Below are positions 5,733-6,347 of a DNA stretch of 6,347 bases, piece after piece (within the stretch, counting starts at the first letter, position 1; each line of letters starts with the position of its first letter). This DNA comes from an uncultured Bacteroidota bacterium (GTDB lineage Bacteria > Bacteroidota > Bacteroidia > Chitinophagales > Chitinophagaceae). The notes below the pieces were generated by a model, which was given only the letters and a program-made list of their open reading frames with translations, made no database searches and was not told where the DNA came from. The stretch covers positions 1 through 6,347 of the forward strand of contig CAIZMD010000291.1 in the NCBI GenBank assembly GCA_903933995.1, written 5' to 3'. The position numbers and the translations under genes were made by a program.

Positions 5733-6347
5733 TTAATCCAAGTTTTTAAAAATCTTCAAAAGCCCTTTGGCAATCTGTTCATAGCCTTTATCTGATGGGT
5801 GTAAACCGTCAAAAGTGATATTTTGTGCCGTTTCTGGATATGGATATTCATCCACACCTGGATGAAAAGGTTTATCAATAAAATCAGGATAAGGATAATT
5901 CACATAGTTGCCCGTAGTGGAATCCTTTAAGCGTTTGAACTGCACCAAGTTTTTATGATCCATTCCCTTTTGATGATAGAGGTCAAGCACAGGAATCTTT
6001 TCATAAGCTGCTATGGCTACCACAGCTTTTGCAAAATCTTCTAATTGCTGACCGTTCTTAGGGCGGTATGAACCTAAGGCATTGTTCTTGTGATTATTGA
6101 TATAAACAAAATCTACACGCTGCATGGGTGTAATCAGTACAATTTTGGCTTGGTCATTGAGGCTACGGAGTTTGTTGATGATGACCCTGAATGCACCATA
6201 TACGGTTGTTGGTCCAGTGTTATTTTCATAGTCAGCGAATATTCCCAAAGGTTTAGAACCCCACCAGTCATTGGTTCCTAGGAATACGGAATACAAATCT
6301 GCTTTTTGCAAACCCAGTTTTTCAATCTCGGTGGCAATGCGAATAGC
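5733..6347 (-). CDS. SGNH/GDSL-type hydrolase, 5' part cut by window edge
   Basis: The frame is open from the right edge (6347) to TAA at 5733, giving 204 residues of the C-terminal part. TTG at 6311 is not a convincing start, because the frame continues upstream through AIRIATEIEKLGL, typical SGNH sequence. Block III is present as FLGTNDWW, with the oxyanion-hole Asn encoded at 6272-6270. Block V is DGLHPSDKGYEQIA, with the catalytic Asp at 5810-5808 and His at 5801-5799. Block I with the nucleophile Ser (GDS) must lie beyond the window. SGNH enzymes are esterases or lipases, often removing acetyl or acyl groups from carbohydrates or lipids; the substrate cannot be told. Between blocks III and V there is a long Pro/Tyr-rich stretch (YPYPDFIDKPFHPG and YPYPET). 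The missing N-terminus prevents judging whether the protein is secreted. The small Cys-motif gene follows after 33 bp. Confidence 0.88.
   Translation of the reverse strand, partial: AIRIATEIEKLGLQKADLYSVFLGTNDWWGSKPLGIFADYENNTGPTTVYGAFRVIINKLRSLNDQAKIVLITPMQRVDFVYINNHKNNALGSYRPKNGQQLEDFAKAVVAIAAYEKIPVLDLYHQKGMDHKNLVQFKRLKDSTTGNYVNYPYPDFIDKPFHPGVDEYPYPETAQNITFDGLHPSDKGYEQIAKGLLKIFKNLD

Noticed and set aside
6090..6281. Plus-strand frame of 63 codons opposite the SGNH hydrolase
   Set aside because: It lies wholly within the antisense of a gene with clear GTND and DGLHP motifs.
6309..6311. TTG as the start of the SGNH hydrolase
   Set aside because: The frame stays open to the window edge with family-like sequence, and the block I Ser motif must lie further upstream, so this is an internal Leu codon.

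Overview
This window looks like chromosomal DNA from a member of the Bacteroidota, possibly of the Chitinophagaceae type (the family-level placement is a guess). The reasons are moderate-to-low GC, nearly no Shine-Dalgarno sequences, promoter-like elements of the Bacteroidota TTG-N19-TAnnTTTG type, and protein families that are common there. All seven genes are on the minus strand, so transcription runs from high to low coordinates. The genes at both window edges are cut off.

Layout in the direction of transcription: (1) 6347-5733 is the C-terminal part of an SGNH/GDSL-type hydrolase. (2) 5699-5331 is a small membrane-anchored, cysteine-containing protein that probably starts at TTG. (3) A 102-bp spacer carries a small repeat and palindrome cluster. 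(4) 5228-4470 is an MbnP-like periplasmic protein. (5) 4477-3437, overlapping the previous gene by 8 bp, is a di-haem c-type cytochrome of the cytochrome c peroxidase/MauG/MbnH superfamily. (6) 3430-3092, only 6 bp further on, is a small secreted Cys-rich protein resembling DUF6370. (7) After a 97-bp gap comes a Bcr/CflA-type MFS drug exporter at 2994-1750. (8) After a 152-bp gap with a good promoter comes a secreted glycoside hydrolase family 3 enzyme that runs off the left edge (1597-1). No intergenic stretch exceeds 300 bp, and I see no tRNA, rRNA, CRISPR array or insertion sequence.

The most interesting part is 3092-5699. MbnP and MbnH are known as partners: the di-haem enzyme MbnH oxidises a tryptophan of MbnP to kynurenine, and the modified MbnP binds copper. 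Here the pair is translationally overlapping and followed almost immediately by a small exported protein with a CxxC plus further Cys/His residues. It is preceded by another small exported or anchored protein with a C-x3-C motif. I infer a compact periplasmic metal-handling (probably copper) module with two poorly described accessory proteins. The flanking exporter and hydrolases have no visible functional tie to it.
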